A DNA stretch of 64,000 bases from Tistrella mobilis KA081020-065. Lineage in GTDB: Bacteria > Pseudomonadota > Alphaproteobacteria > Tistrellales > Tistrellaceae. The position numbers were made by a program, and so were the translations under genes. Under the pieces are notes generated by a model. It was not told the DNA's origin and made no database searches. It worked only from the letters and a program-made list of their open reading frames with translations. The stretch is taken from assembly GCF_000264455.2 (NCBI RefSeq), contig NC_017958.1, forward strand, positions 310,001 to 374,000. Direction: 5' to 3'. This document shows, in pieces, positions 15,985-24,861 of the stretch (position 1 is the first letter of the stretch; the number at the start of each line of letters is the position of its first letter).

Positions 15985-18900
15985 TCATTCCGCCGCCTGT
16001 ACCACCGGCCCCGGCCTCTCCCACGCGGCCAACAGGCGCCGTTCCTTCAGGCGAACCCGTTTCAGGTTCTCGTCCTTCACGTGACCGAAGCCCCGAATAT
16101 CCATCGGCAGCTTCGCGATCTCCACCGCGCGGGCGTGATTTTCGGGCGTCAACCCCGCGACCAGCCGTTCCACCGTGGCACGGTATTCGGCGATCAGCCG
16201 CCGCTCGATCCTGCGCTCGGCGGTATGGCCGAAGGGGTCGAAGACGGTGCCGCGCAGCCGCTTCATCCGGGCGAGCAGGCGGAAAGCCCCCATCACCCAG
16301 GGACCATAGCTCGATTTGCGCGGCCGGCCCGTGGTCTTGTCGCGCCGGGCGAAAAGCGGCGGAGCCAGGTGGAAGGTCAGCCTGACATCGCCCTCGAACT
16401 GCCGCGCCAGCTTGTCGTGGAAGGCGCCGTCGGTGTAAAGCCGCGCCACCTCGTACTCGTCCTTATAGGCCATCAGCTTGAACAGCGACCGCGCCACCGC
16501 ATCGGTCAGCGCGGTGCTGCGGGGCATCACCCGCATCTCGTGCTGGCGCACACGCTCCACCAGTTCGGCATAGGCGCCGGCATAGCTGGCGTCCTGATAG
16601 GCGGTCAGGAAACCGGTCCGCCGGGCCATCACCTCGTGGATCGTTTCCGACAGCCGCTCGCTTTCGGCCACCGGCCGGCTGCGCGCCACCAGATCCCGCA
16701 CCCGGCGGATATCGTGGGCCGCACGCCGCCCCCAGAGGAAGGCATCCAGGTTGAGCTTCACCGCAACACCGTTCAGCTCGATCGCCTTCAGGATGCTGGC
16801 CTCGGCCAGCGGCACCAGCCCGCGCTGCCAGGCATAGCCCAGCAGGAACAGGTTGCTGGCGATGCTGTCGCCCAGCAGGGCCGTCGCGATCGGCCCGGCG
16901 TCGATGAAATCCACCCCCCCAGGGCCGGCCGCCCGGCGATAGGCCGCGCGCAGATCCTGGCCGGGGAAAGCCAGGTCCGGATCCTTGACGAAGGCCGCGG
17001 TCATCAACTCCTGGTCGTTGATCACCGCCCGGCTGCGCCCGGGATCCAGCAGCCCCAGCGCATCGGGGCGCGCGCCCACCACCAGATCGGCGGCCAGCAT
17101 CAGATCGGCACCGCCGGTGGTGATGCGGATCGACTTGATGTCTTCAGGGCGCTCTGCGATGCGCAGATGGGTGAAGACCGCCCCGCCCTTCTGGGCCATG
17201 CCGGTCATGTCGAGCACGCCGACACCCTTGCCTTCCAGATGGGCGGCAACGCCGATCAGCGCACCGATGGTGACCACACCCGTGCCGCCGACACCGGCGA
17301 CCAGAATGCCATAGGGCCGCGCCCCCAGCGCCGGCAGCTCCGGATCGGGCAACACCTCGAAGGGGGTGGCATCGGCGGTCTTGGGCGCGGGCTTGCGGAT
17401 CTTCGCACCAGAGACGGTCACGAAGCTGGGGCAGAAGCCCTGCAGGCACGACAGATCCTTGTTGCAGTTCGACTGGTCGATCTGGCGCTTGCGGCCGAAT
17501 TCAGTCTCCAGCGGCTGCACCGACACGCAGTTGCTCTTGGCCGAGCAGTCGCCGCAGCCCTCGCAGACCAGATCGTTGATCACCACCCGCCGGTCGGGAT
17601 CGACCAGGGTGCCGCGCTTGCGACGGCGGCGCTTTTCGGTGGCACAGGTCTGCTGATAGATGATCACCGTGCAGCCCTCGACCTCGCGCAGCATGCGCTG
17701 CACGGCGTCGAGTTCGCTGCGGTCATGGACCGTCACGCCCGCCGGCAGGCCGGCGCCACCCTCGTAAGCCGCGGTGTCGTCGGTCACCACCACCAGGCGG
17801 CGCACACCTTCCTGAAGCAGTTCATGGGCGATCTGCTGCACGGTCAGCGAACCGTCGATCGGCTGGCCGCCGGTCATGGCGACCGCGTCGTTGAACAGGA
17901 TCTTGTAGGTGATGTTGACCTTGGCCGCGATCGCGGCGCGGATCGCCAGGGATCCCGAGTGGAAATAGGTGCCGTCGCCCAGATTCTGGAAGACATGGGG
18001 CTCGGTGGTGAACGGCGCCTGGCCGATCCAGGATGCCCCTTCGGCGCCCATCTGGGTGAAGGTCTCGGTGCGCGGCATCACCCAGGTCGCCATGTAGTGG
18101 CAGCCGATGCCGCCCAGCGCCCGGCTGCCCTCGGGCACCACGGTCGAGCTGTTGTGCGGGCAGCCCGAGCAGAAGGTGGGCTTGCGCTCGATCGCCGCCT
18201 TGCCCGAGGACGCGTCCTCCAGCTGGCGCAGATGTGCCACCCGGGCACGGATACGCTCGGCCAGGCCAGGCTCGTCGGGCAGGAAGCGGGCCAGACGGTC
18301 GGCCAGGACCTGGGCGATCCGGCTGGGGCGCAGCTCCCCCGCCGAGGGCAGGATCCAGTTGCCGGCCTCGTCGAACTTGCCCACCACCAGCGGCCGGACA
18401 TCGGCGCGCCAGCCGTAGAGATGCTCCTTGAGCTGCGGCTCAACCACGGCGCGCTTCTCTTCGACGACCAGAACCTCTTCCAGGCCCTCGGCGAAACGGC
18501 GGATGCCTTCCGGCTCCAGCGGCCAGGGCATGGCGACCTTGTAGAGCCGGATACCGATCCGGGCGGCCAGGGCCTCGTCGATGCCCAGCTCGTCCAGGGC
18601 CTGGCAGACGTCCAGATGGCTCTTGCCGGCGGTGACGATGCCGATGCGGGCGCGCGGCGCGTCCATCACCACCCGGTCCAGCCGGTTGGCGCGGGCGAAG
18701 GCCGCGACCGCCGCCAGCCGGTAGCGATGGTGCCGGTATTCCTGATCCATCGGCGCATCGGGCCAGCGGATATGCACGCCATCGGCTGGAAACTCGAACT
18801 CCGGCAGCAGAACCCGCACCCGGCCGGCATCGACATCGATCGAGCCCGAGCTGTCGACCGTGTCGGCGATGGTCTTCATCCCCACCCAGGCACCCGAGAA

Positions 18901-19497
18901 ACGCGACAGCGCCCAGCCGATCAGGCCGTAATCCAGGATTTCCTGCACACCCGACGGGTTCAGGATCGGGATCAGACAGTCCATGAAGGTGTATTCGGCC
19001 TGATGCGGCAGGGTCGAGGATTTGGCGCCGTGATCATCGCCGGCCAGCAGCAGCACGCCGCCATGGCGCGACGAGCCGGCCATGTTGCCGTGCTTCATCA
19101 CGTCGCCCGACCGGTCGACGCCGGGGCCCTTGCCGTACCACATGCCGAACACGCCGTCGTATTTCGCCAGCGCCGCATGTTCCGGCCGGGTCAGATTGTC
19201 CATATTGGCCTGCTGGCTGCCCCAGACCGAGGTCATCGCCAGATCTTCGTTCACCCCCGGACGGAAGACGACGTGATGCGCCTCCAGATGCTTGCGCGCC
19301 TTCCAGAGCTGCTGGTCGAGCGTGCCCAGCGGCGAGCCGCGATAGCCCGAGATGAAGCCGGCAGTGTTCAGCCCGGCGGCCAGGTCGCGCTGGCGCTGCA
19401 TCAGCGGCAACCGCACCAGGGCCTGGGTTCCGGTCAGAAAGATCCGTCCGCGCTCGACGGTGTACTTATCGTCCTGCGACAATTCGGGCAGCGTCAT
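15985..19497 (-). CDS. Fused indolepyruvate:ferredoxin oxidoreductase (IorAB-type)
   Basis: About 1170 residues from the ATG at 19497 (MTLPELSQDDKYTVE), fusing the subunits of 2-oxoacid:ferredoxin oxidoreductases. It should oxidatively decarboxylate indolepyruvate or other aryl pyruvates with CoA, thiamine diphosphate and Fe-S clusters. Residues 30-380 are the pyrimidine-binding and related alpha domains (GTQALVRLPLMQRQRDLAAG, FISGYRGSPLGTLDQQLWKA). CSGCPHNSS near 441 and GDGTYFHSGS near 505 belong to the TPP half. A cysteine cluster CEGCGDCSAKSNC near 643 and CNKDLSCLQGFCPSF near 680 can hold Fe-S clusters. GVGGTGVVTIGALIG near 731 starts the gamma domain. The upstream in-frame extension to 19644 has no family similarity. 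Monocistronic, role in aromatic amino acid catabolism inferred. Confidence 0.92.
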   Translation of the reverse strand: MTLPELSQDDKYTVERGRIFLTGTQALVRLPLMQRQRDLAAGLNTAGFISGYRGSPLGTLDQQLWKARKHLEAHHVVFRPGVNEDLAMTSVWGSQQANMDNLTRPEHAALAKYDGVFGMWYGKGPGVDRSGDVMKHGNMAGSSRHGGVLLLAGDDHGAKSSTLPHQAEYTFMDCLIPILNPSGVQEILDYGLIGWALSRFSGAWVGMKTIADTVDSSGSIDVDAGRVRVLLPEFEFPADGVHIRWPDAPMDQEYRHHRYRLAAVAAFARANRLDRVVMDAPRARIGIVTAGKSHLDVCQALDELGIDEALAARIGIRLYKVAMPWPLEPEGIRRFAEGLEEVLVVEEKRAVVEPQLKEHLYGWRADVRPLVVGKFDEAGNWILPSAGELRPSRIAQVLADRLARFLPDEPGLAERIRARVAHLRQLEDASSGKAAIERKPTFCSGCPHNSSTVVPEGSRALGGIGCHYMATWVMPRTETFTQMGAEGASWIGQAPFTTEPHVFQNLGDGTYFHSGSLAIRAAIAAKVNITYKILFNDAVAMTGGQPIDGSLTVQQIAHELLQEGVRRLVVVTDDTAAYEGGAGLPAGVTVHDRSELDAVQRMLREVEGCTVIIYQQTCATEKRRRRKRGTLVDPDRRVVINDLVCEGCGDCSAKSNCVSVQPLETEFGRKRQIDQSNCNKDLSCLQGFCPSFVTVSGAKIRKPAPKTADATPFEVLPDPELPALGARPYGILVAGVGGTGVVTIGALIGVAAHLEGKGVGVLDMTGMAQKGGAVFTHLRIAERPEDIKSIRITTGGADLMLAADLVVGARPDALGLLDPGRSRAVINDQELMTAAFVKDPDLAFPGQDLRAAYRRAAGPGGVDFIDAGPIATALLGDSIASNLFLLGYAWQRGLVPLAEASILKAIELNGVAVKLNLDAFLWGRRAAHDIRRVRDLVARSRPVAESERLSETIHEVMARRTGFLTAYQDASYAGAYAELVERVRQHEMRVMPRSTALTDAVARSLFKLMAYKDEYEVARLYTDGAFHDKLARQFEGDVRLTFHLAPPLFARRDKTTGRPRKSSYGPWVMGAFRLLARMKRLRGTVFDPFGHTAERRIERRLIAEYRATVERLVAGLTPENHARAVEIAKLPMDIRGFGHVKDENLKRVRLKERRLLAAWERPGPVVQAAE

Positions 19498-19838
19498 TTC
19501 GGCGTCTCCACACGACATCGTCCCCGCCTGAAGCGGATCCCCGGGTGATGGCCCCGCCTTCGCCGCAATCGATGCGTCGGGCATCGATGCGCCGGGCCGG
19601 GCTCGTCTTGTCGATGCTGACCGGCCTCGATGCCGGCAGATCAAATTAGGTCAGCATTAGTGACCTATTTTTCCGGTTATACGATGGATGCAGGTGATGC
19701 CGCAACATCCTTGTCCGAGGGGAATAGAGCGCGGATTTTTCAGGGTTTCCCGAAAGAAAATCCCCGACATCCCTCAAAAATCATGCGGAAAATTATCGCG
19801 CGACACCTCGTCGGTGCGAGGCGCGACCTGACCCACGA
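19498..19838. promoter_or_regulatory. Upstream region of the oxidoreductase with an inverted repeat
   Basis: About 340 bases without a convincing gene. It holds an inverted repeat TAGGTCA-N7-TGACCTA at 19647-19667, about 150 bases before the oxidoreductase start and inside a less GC-rich patch (19640-19700). That is the best candidate operator for the oxidoreductase gene. From 19700 to 19838 I see only degenerate sequence that leads into the end of a truncated TetR gene. Confidence 0.45.
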
Positions 19839-20237
19839 TCACAGGCCGGCAGGCCGGTCGGCAGCAGCCCGGGCGCGCCTCAGAACCGCTTCGGCCCCCT
19901 CCAGAAAGAGTTCGACGCCGAAGGCCAGCTGCGCAGCGCCATAGGTGTCCACCCCCAGACCGGCGATCCGTTCCAGATTGGGAAATCCGGGCGGTCCGAC
20001 CTCGGACAGGGCCGTGCGGAGTGAACGGGCACGGGGTCGTTCCGTCTCCCGGCCCGCCTGGACGATGTCGCGCGCATGGCCGAGACAGAGGGTGGCGAGC
20101 ATGGTCACCATCCGAACGGCGTCTTCGTCCGGAAAACCGGCCGCGTTCAACTGAGCGAACAGCGCCTCGGCCGGTTCCAGCGCCCAGGCGGTCACCGCTT
20201 CGTTGAACCAGAGGTATTCGGACAACTCCCCCAGCGA
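19839..20237 (-). pseudogene. TetR-family C-terminal domain remnant
   Basis: About 130 residues that look like the ligand-binding C-terminal half of a TetR regulator (YLWFNEAVTAWALEPAEALF, then ATLCLGHARDIVQAG, and DTYGAAQLAFGVELFLEGAE at the end). There is no helix-turn-helix: the frame opens only at about 20237, with a stop just upstream, and the first usable start is TTG 20225. The missing N-terminus would lie exactly where the DUF2236 remnant begins on the other strand. I read this as a truncated gene left after a deletion. It may still be translated, but could not bind DNA as a normal TetR. Confidence 0.6.
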
Positions 20238-20956
20238 TCAGCACCTGATACGGGTCCACGAGAAGGTGGCCGGGGAGGTCATCGATGTCGGCGCGCCCGA
20301 GATCGGCGGCTACCGGGCCAATTCCCCGCGCGAATCGATGTGGGCCGCGCTGACCGAGATGCATTCCATGCTCTGGGTCTATGAACGCCTCGGCTTCCGG
20401 GGCCTCCGGCTCCCGCGGCGCCTCTCGGCCGAGGAACGGGATCAGTACATTCGCGAGGTCAGCGACTACTGCCGTCTGTTCCCGCACGATGAAGCGGATC
20501 TCCCTGCCTCTATGGCAGATCTGCAAGCGCTCTAACAAAAAATATGACCACCTCTTCGGTGTCACGAAGACGCTCAGCATCATTCCGGAAACGGGCGACG
20601 ACTTCCATGAATTGTGGAAATCGTCGATTCAGAAGAACCATCACCCGTCACAGCGCAAGGTCAAACGCCAGCTCTTCTCCCAGGAAGGCCTGTTCAAGCT
20701 CATCGCCATGAGTGCCGTCTCCTCGAAGACACGCCGCAACAGCGGCGTGACGCCGCGCCGGGAAAAGATGATCCTGGCGGCACGCTTCGCGATGATGCCG
20801 TTGATCTGGCTGCTCCAGCGCGGCCCGATCGAACGCTATTTTCTGAGGATGATGTGGGGACCGGACGCGGTCGATCTGGTCAGATCCGCGCGCAGGCTGC
20901 ATGCGGATGCAAAACGGGCACGGAAGCACTCGGCCCGTCAGGCGCGCTACGCCTGA
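20226..20956 (+). pseudogene. DUF2236 (MpaB-like oxygenase) remnant, N-terminally truncated and frameshifted
   Basis: Two frames give the C-terminal two-thirds of a DUF2236 protein, the family of latex-clearing-protein-like b-type heme oxygenases. Frame 1 to 20535 reads HLIRVHEKVAGEV, ESMWAALTEMHSMLWVYERL and LPRRLSAEERDQYIREVSDY. It stops at TAA 20533. Frame 2 continues KKYDHLFGVTKTLSIIPETG and onward to a basic C-terminus at 20956. Removing one A from the TAACAAAAAA stretch at 20533 would join them as LYKKYDHLF. The N-terminal part (usual heme/Asp-rich start) is missing and the sequence abuts an opposite-strand TetR remnant. Most likely a decayed gene. The family assignment is moderately sure. 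Confidence 0.6.
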
Positions 20957-20964
20957 CGGGCCGA
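20930..20964. terminator. 15-bp hairpin at the end of the DUF2236 remnant
   Basis: A perfect 15-bp stem (20930-20944 with 20950-20964) and five-base loop overlap the stop codon of the DUF2236 remnant. It ranks among the strongest hairpins in the window, but no U-tract follows. Confidence 0.6.
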
Positions 20965-20983
20965 ACGGACGGATGCCGGCGCA

Positions 20984-21008
20984 GCGGGCGGGCTTTATGC
21001 CCGCCCGC
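20984..21008. terminator. Terminator between the DUF2236 remnant and the NtrC-type regulator
   Basis: A perfect 10-bp GC stem GCGGGCGGGC / GCCCGCCCGC with a TTTAT loop, followed on the plus strand by GTCTTTT. It lies between convergent genes and could also serve the minus-strand regulator, whose stop is at 21025. Confidence 0.6.
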
Positions 21009-21024
21009 GTCTTTTCGTCCCGGC

Positions 21025-22731
21025 TCAATCGGTGCCGTCGAGACCCAGATCGCGCAGCTTGCGATAGAGGGTGGACCGGCCGATGCCCAGGCGGCGGGCC
21101 ATCTCGCTCACCCGGCCGCGATACTGGCGCAGCGCCATGCGGATGATATCGGCTTCAATCTCTTCCAGCGGCCGGATATGGCCCGCCTCGTCGAAGGCGC
21201 GGATCGGCGCCTCGGCCTCGTCGTCGCGCGGGCGCAGACCGGCTGCCGGCAGCGAGCCCTGGGGGGCCGGCGGCATCGGCGCAGGCATCGGCGCCTGGGC
21301 GAAGCCCTGGGGCATCATCGGGGCCGGCTGGCCGCCGCCCGCCGCGACCAGCATCGGGCGTCCCACCGGCATCTGAGTACCGGGCATCGGAGTACCCGGC
21401 ATGGGCGCAGGCGCCATCTGGCCCCCCGCCTGCGGATAGGCAAGCCCGCCCGGCGTCGGCGCCAGCGACGGCTGGCCGCCGGGCCCGGCATAGACCGGCG
21501 GACCGGCGCCGTAATCGCCGGGCAGCGCGGTATCGCCGAAGCCGTTGGCACGATAGGCCGCCTGCTGAACCTGGGGGAAATGCTCCACATCCAGGATGTC
21601 GACATCCGACAGCACGACCGCACGGAAGATCGCATTCTCCAGCTGGCGGACATTGCCCGGCCAGTGATAGGTGGTCAGCAGCCGCTCCGCCGCCTCGGTC
21701 AGGCCGCGGATCCGCTTGCCCTCTGCCGCCTCGAAGCGCTGGATGAAATGGCGAGCCAGAACCAGGATGTCGTCGCGCCGGTCGCGCAGCGGCGGCACAT
21801 AGATCGGAAAGACGTTGAGGCGATAATAAAGGTCGTCGCGGAACTGGCCGGTCTGGACCAGATCCCACAGATTGCGGTTGGTGGCCGAAATCAGCCGGAT
21901 ATCGATCGGCACCGGCTGCTTGGAGCCGACGGGGTCGATTTCACCCGCCTGCAGGGCGCGCAGCAGCTTGACCTGCAGATCCGGGCGCAACTCGCCGATT
22001 TCGTCCAGAAACAGGGTGCCGCCCGAGGCCTCCTGGAACTTGCCGATATGGCGCTCGCTCGCCCCGGTAAACGCCCCCTTCTCGTGGCCGAACAACAGAG
22101 TTTCGACCAGATTTTCGGGGATCGCGCCGCAATTGACCGTCACCAGCGGCCCGTGGGCGCGGTCGCTGCGGGCATGGATCGCCCTGGCGATCAGCTCCTT
22201 GCCGACACCGCTCTCACCCTCGATCAGGATCGGGATGGTCGAATTGGCCGCCCGCGCCACCAGGCCCAGCACGGCGCGGATCGCCCGACTGTCGCCCAGA
22301 ATATCGGTCACCGGCATCGGCCGGCCGCGCCGCGGCGCCACGCCGTCCAGATCGTCGGCGACGCCGGGACGCAGCGCCTGACGGATCGCGATCTGCAGCC
22401 GGTCGGCCGAGACCGGCTTGACCATGAAATCCGTCGCACCGGCCCGCATCGCCTGTACCGCCACATCAATGCCGCCATGGGCGGTGAAAACCAGAATCGG
22501 CAGATGCGGCCGGGTGGGCCGCACCTGGTTCAGCACGTCGATGCCCGACAGCCCCGGCATGGTGAGGTCGAGCAGTACCGCATCCACCCGCTCGCGCCCC
22601 GGCATCAGCAGGCGCACCGCCTCCTCGCCGCTGCCCACCGGCCGGGGCCGATAGCCGAAACGGCCGATCGTCGCCTCCAGCAGCCGGCGCTGAGCGGGGT
22701 CGTCATCGACGATCAGGATGGTGGGTGTCAT
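21025..22731 (-). CDS. NtrC-family sigma-54-dependent response regulator
   Basis: A 568-residue regulator. The receiver domain (1-120) has acidic DDD at 9-11, phosphoacceptor Asp55 (LLDLTMPG) and Lys105. The AAA+ domain (145-380) has Walker A GESGVGKE at 172-179, the sigma-54 contact loop GAFTGA at 219-224 and Walker B FLDEIGE at 241-247. A long proline/methionine/glycine-rich linker of about 130 residues (repeats like MPGTPMPGTQMP and APMPAPMPPAP) separates it from a Fis-type helix-turn-helix at the C-terminus (VSEMARRLGIGRSTLYRKLR). The start at 22731 begins the receiver domain directly. No cognate kinase is adjacent. Target genes are unknown. Confidence 0.92.
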   Translation of the reverse strand: MTPTILIVDDDPAQRRLLEATIGRFGYRPRPVGSGEEAVRLLMPGRERVDAVLLDLTMPGLSGIDVLNQVRPTRPHLPILVFTAHGGIDVAVQAMRAGATDFMVKPVSADRLQIAIRQALRPGVADDLDGVAPRRGRPMPVTDILGDSRAIRAVLGLVARAANSTIPILIEGESGVGKELIARAIHARSDRAHGPLVTVNCGAIPENLVETLLFGHEKGAFTGASERHIGKFQEASGGTLFLDEIGELRPDLQVKLLRALQAGEIDPVGSKQPVPIDIRLISATNRNLWDLVQTGQFRDDLYYRLNVFPIYVPPLRDRRDDILVLARHFIQRFEAAEGKRIRGLTEAAERLLTTYHWPGNVRQLENAIFRAVVLSDVDILDVEHFPQVQQAAYRANGFGDTALPGDYGAGPPVYAGPGGQPSLAPTPGGLAYPQAGGQMAPAPMPGTPMPGTQMPVGRPMLVAAGGGQPAPMMPQGFAQAPMPAPMPPAPQGSLPAAGLRPRDDEAEAPIRAFDEAGHIRPLEEIEADIIRMALRQYRGRVSEMARRLGIGRSTLYRKLRDLGLDGTD

Positions 22732-22995
22732 ATGATGGATGCGCCGTTCCGATGCCGTGGACGGGCGGCCGGAAACCCGGCCGGCCGCGAGAGACTGCAT
22801 ATTTAATCAGATAAGCGTATCACGTCCATTTACCAAGTTGGCCAACGCCAACGGCGCGATGGGCTGATGGCTGGGGTTGACCTGTGACGGTTCATTGAAA
22901 TCACTGGCGCATGTCCGTTCGGGTTGGTCGGCTCCGCCCGCCGGCCTATATTGTGTCCACCACGACGACACGGTTCCTTGAGGAGCAGCCTTCCC
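22732..22995. promoter_or_regulatory. Divergent intergenic region of the NtrC-type regulator and pepF
   Basis: The 264-base gap holds a palindrome GTTGGCCAAC at 22837-22846 in an AT-richer stretch, and a possible sigma-70 promoter for pepF, TTGGTC (22924-22929) with TATATT (22948-22953). No sigma-54 GG-N10-GC element stood out. Confidence 0.35.
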
Positions 22996-24807
22996 ATGCC
23001 CGACGGCCACGAGCCCCTTCGCCCCGAGATCGGCGATCTGCCCCGCTGGCGCCTCGACGATCTTTATGCGGCCCCGGACGATCCGGCGATCGATGCCGAT
23101 GTCGCCACGGCACGTGCGGATGCGGAGGCCTTCGCCACGGCCCATGAAGGCCGTCTTGCCGAGCTTGCCCCCACGGCCCTGGCCGATGCGATCGAAACCT
23201 ATGAACGCATCGAAGAGGCGATGGGCCGGATCGGCTCCTATATCGGGCTGATGCACGTCACCCGCCTGGACCAGGCCGAGGCCGGGCGCCGCTATCAGAC
23301 GGTGTCGGAACAGCTGACCGAGATTTCGAGCCGGCTGCTGTTCTTCGTGCTGGAGTTCAACCGGCTGGACGATGCAGCACTTGCCGCCGCCTACGAGGCC
23401 GAGCCGCGGCTTGCCCGCTACCGCCCCTGGATCGAGCGGCAGCGCGCCTTCCGGCCGCACCAGTTGGAAGACCGGCTGGAAAAGCTGCTCCTGGAGAAGT
23501 CGGTCTCGGGCCGCGCGGCCTGGGTGCGGCTGTTCGATGAAAGCTGGGCCTCGGCGCGCTTCACCATCGACGGCGAAGAACTGACCTCGGACGCCGTGCT
23601 CTCGCGCCTGGGCGATCGCGACCCCGAGCGCCGGCGCAAGGCCGCGGCCGCCTTCTCCGAAGGTCTGGGCCAGCGCATCCCGATGCTGACGCTGATCTAC
23701 AACACCGTGGTCAAGGACAAGGAGACCGAGGATCGGTGGCGCGGCTTCGCCCGGCCGATCTCGTCGCGCAACCTGTCCAACCAGGTCGAAGACGAGGTGG
23801 TGGATGCGCTGATCAAGGCGGTGCGAGAGGCCTATCCGCGGATCTCGCACCGCTATTATGCGCTGAAGGCCCGGCTGCTCGGCATGGAGAAGCTGAACTA
23901 CTGGGACCGCAACGCCGCCTATCCCCAGGATGCCGATGCCGCGATCCACTGGGACCGGGCGCGCGAGATCGTGCTCGACGCCTTCGGTCGCTTCATGCCC
24001 GAAATGGCCGAGATTGCCGGCCGGTTCTTCACCGAGAACTGGATCGACGCGCCGGTCGCCCATGGCAAGGCCGGCGGCGCCTTCTCGCATCCGACCGTGC
24101 CGGGCGCCCATCCTTATGTGCTGATGAACTATCAGGGCAAGGCGCGCGACGTGATGACGCTCGCCCACGAACTGGGCCATGGCGTGCATCAGACGCTGGC
24201 GGCGCATCAGGGCCTGTTCCTGTCGGAAACCCCGCTGACGCTGGCCGAGACCGCCTCGGTCTTCGGCGAAATGCTGACCTTCCGCGCCCTGCTGGATGCC
24301 GAGACCGACCCGACCCGCCGCCGGCTGATGCTGGCCTCGAAGATCGAGGACATCATCAACACCGTGGTGCGCCAGGTGGCCTTCGCCAGTTTCGAGATGA
24401 AGGTCCACGACGCGCGCCGGTCGGGCGAGCTGACACCCGAAGATCTGGGCCGGATGTGGTTCGAGGTTCAGACCGAAAGCCTGGGCCCGGCCTTCGATTT
24501 CTCGGAAGATTATCGGAACTGGTGGGCCTATATCCCCCACTTCTTCCACACGCCCTTCTATGTCTATGCCTATGCCTTCGGCGAATGCCTGGTGCACGCG
24601 CTTTACGCCGTGCACGAACAGGGCGATCCGGATTTCGTCGCCAAGTATCGCACCCTGCTCGCCACCGGCGGGGCCAAGGATCATCGCGAACTGCTGGCGC
24701 CCTTCGGCCTGGATGCCGGCGATCCGGCGTTCTGGAGCCGTGGCCTTCAGCTGATCGAGGGCTATATCGACCGTCTGGAAGCGGAAGTCGCGGCGGCGGG
24801 TCTCTGA
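22996..24807 (+). CDS. pepF: M3 family oligoendopeptidase F
   Basis: A 603-residue cytosolic zinc peptidase that cleaves short oligopeptides. The N-terminal helical domain (residues 30-200) is followed by the catalytic M3 domain with HELGH at 391-395 and the third ligand Glu in LAETASVFGEM about 25 residues on. SHPTVPGAHPYVLMNYQGKA and FYVYAYAFGECLVHALY are typical PepF segments. An AGGAG site precedes the ATG at 22996. The ABC1-kinase gene follows after 54 bases, so the two are probably one operon. Confidence 0.93.
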   Translation: MPDGHEPLRPEIGDLPRWRLDDLYAAPDDPAIDADVATARADAEAFATAHEGRLAELAPTALADAIETYERIEEAMGRIGSYIGLMHVTRLDQAEAGRRYQTVSEQLTEISSRLLFFVLEFNRLDDAALAAAYEAEPRLARYRPWIERQRAFRPHQLEDRLEKLLLEKSVSGRAAWVRLFDESWASARFTIDGEELTSDAVLSRLGDRDPERRRKAAAAFSEGLGQRIPMLTLIYNTVVKDKETEDRWRGFARPISSRNLSNQVEDEVVDALIKAVREAYPRISHRYYALKARLLGMEKLNYWDRNAAYPQDADAAIHWDRAREIVLDAFGRFMPEMAEIAGRFFTENWIDAPVAHGKAGGAFSHPTVPGAHPYVLMNYQGKARDVMTLAHELGHGVHQTLAAHQGLFLSETPLTLAETASVFGEMLTFRALLDAETDPTRRRLMLASKIEDIINTVVRQVAFASFEMKVHDARRSGELTPEDLGRMWFEVQTESLGPAFDFSEDYRNWWAYIPHFFHTPFYVYAYAFGECLVHALYAVHEQGDPDFVAKYRTLLATGGAKDHRELLAPFGLDAGDPAFWSRGLQLIEGYIDRLEAEVAAAGL

Positions 24808-24861
24808 GGGCCCGGCTGCCGGGCCTCCGGCGCCGCCTGCCCGGAAGGAGCCTCCTCCCCC

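Noticed and set aside
16081-19548. A 1155-codon open frame on the plus strand.
   Set aside because: Antisense to the indolepyruvate oxidoreductase, whose Fe-S and TPP motifs are clear. The frame has no recognisable domain.
20614-22806. A 730-codon plus-strand frame.
   Set aside because: Antisense to the NtrC-type regulator; composition is typical of a shadow frame.
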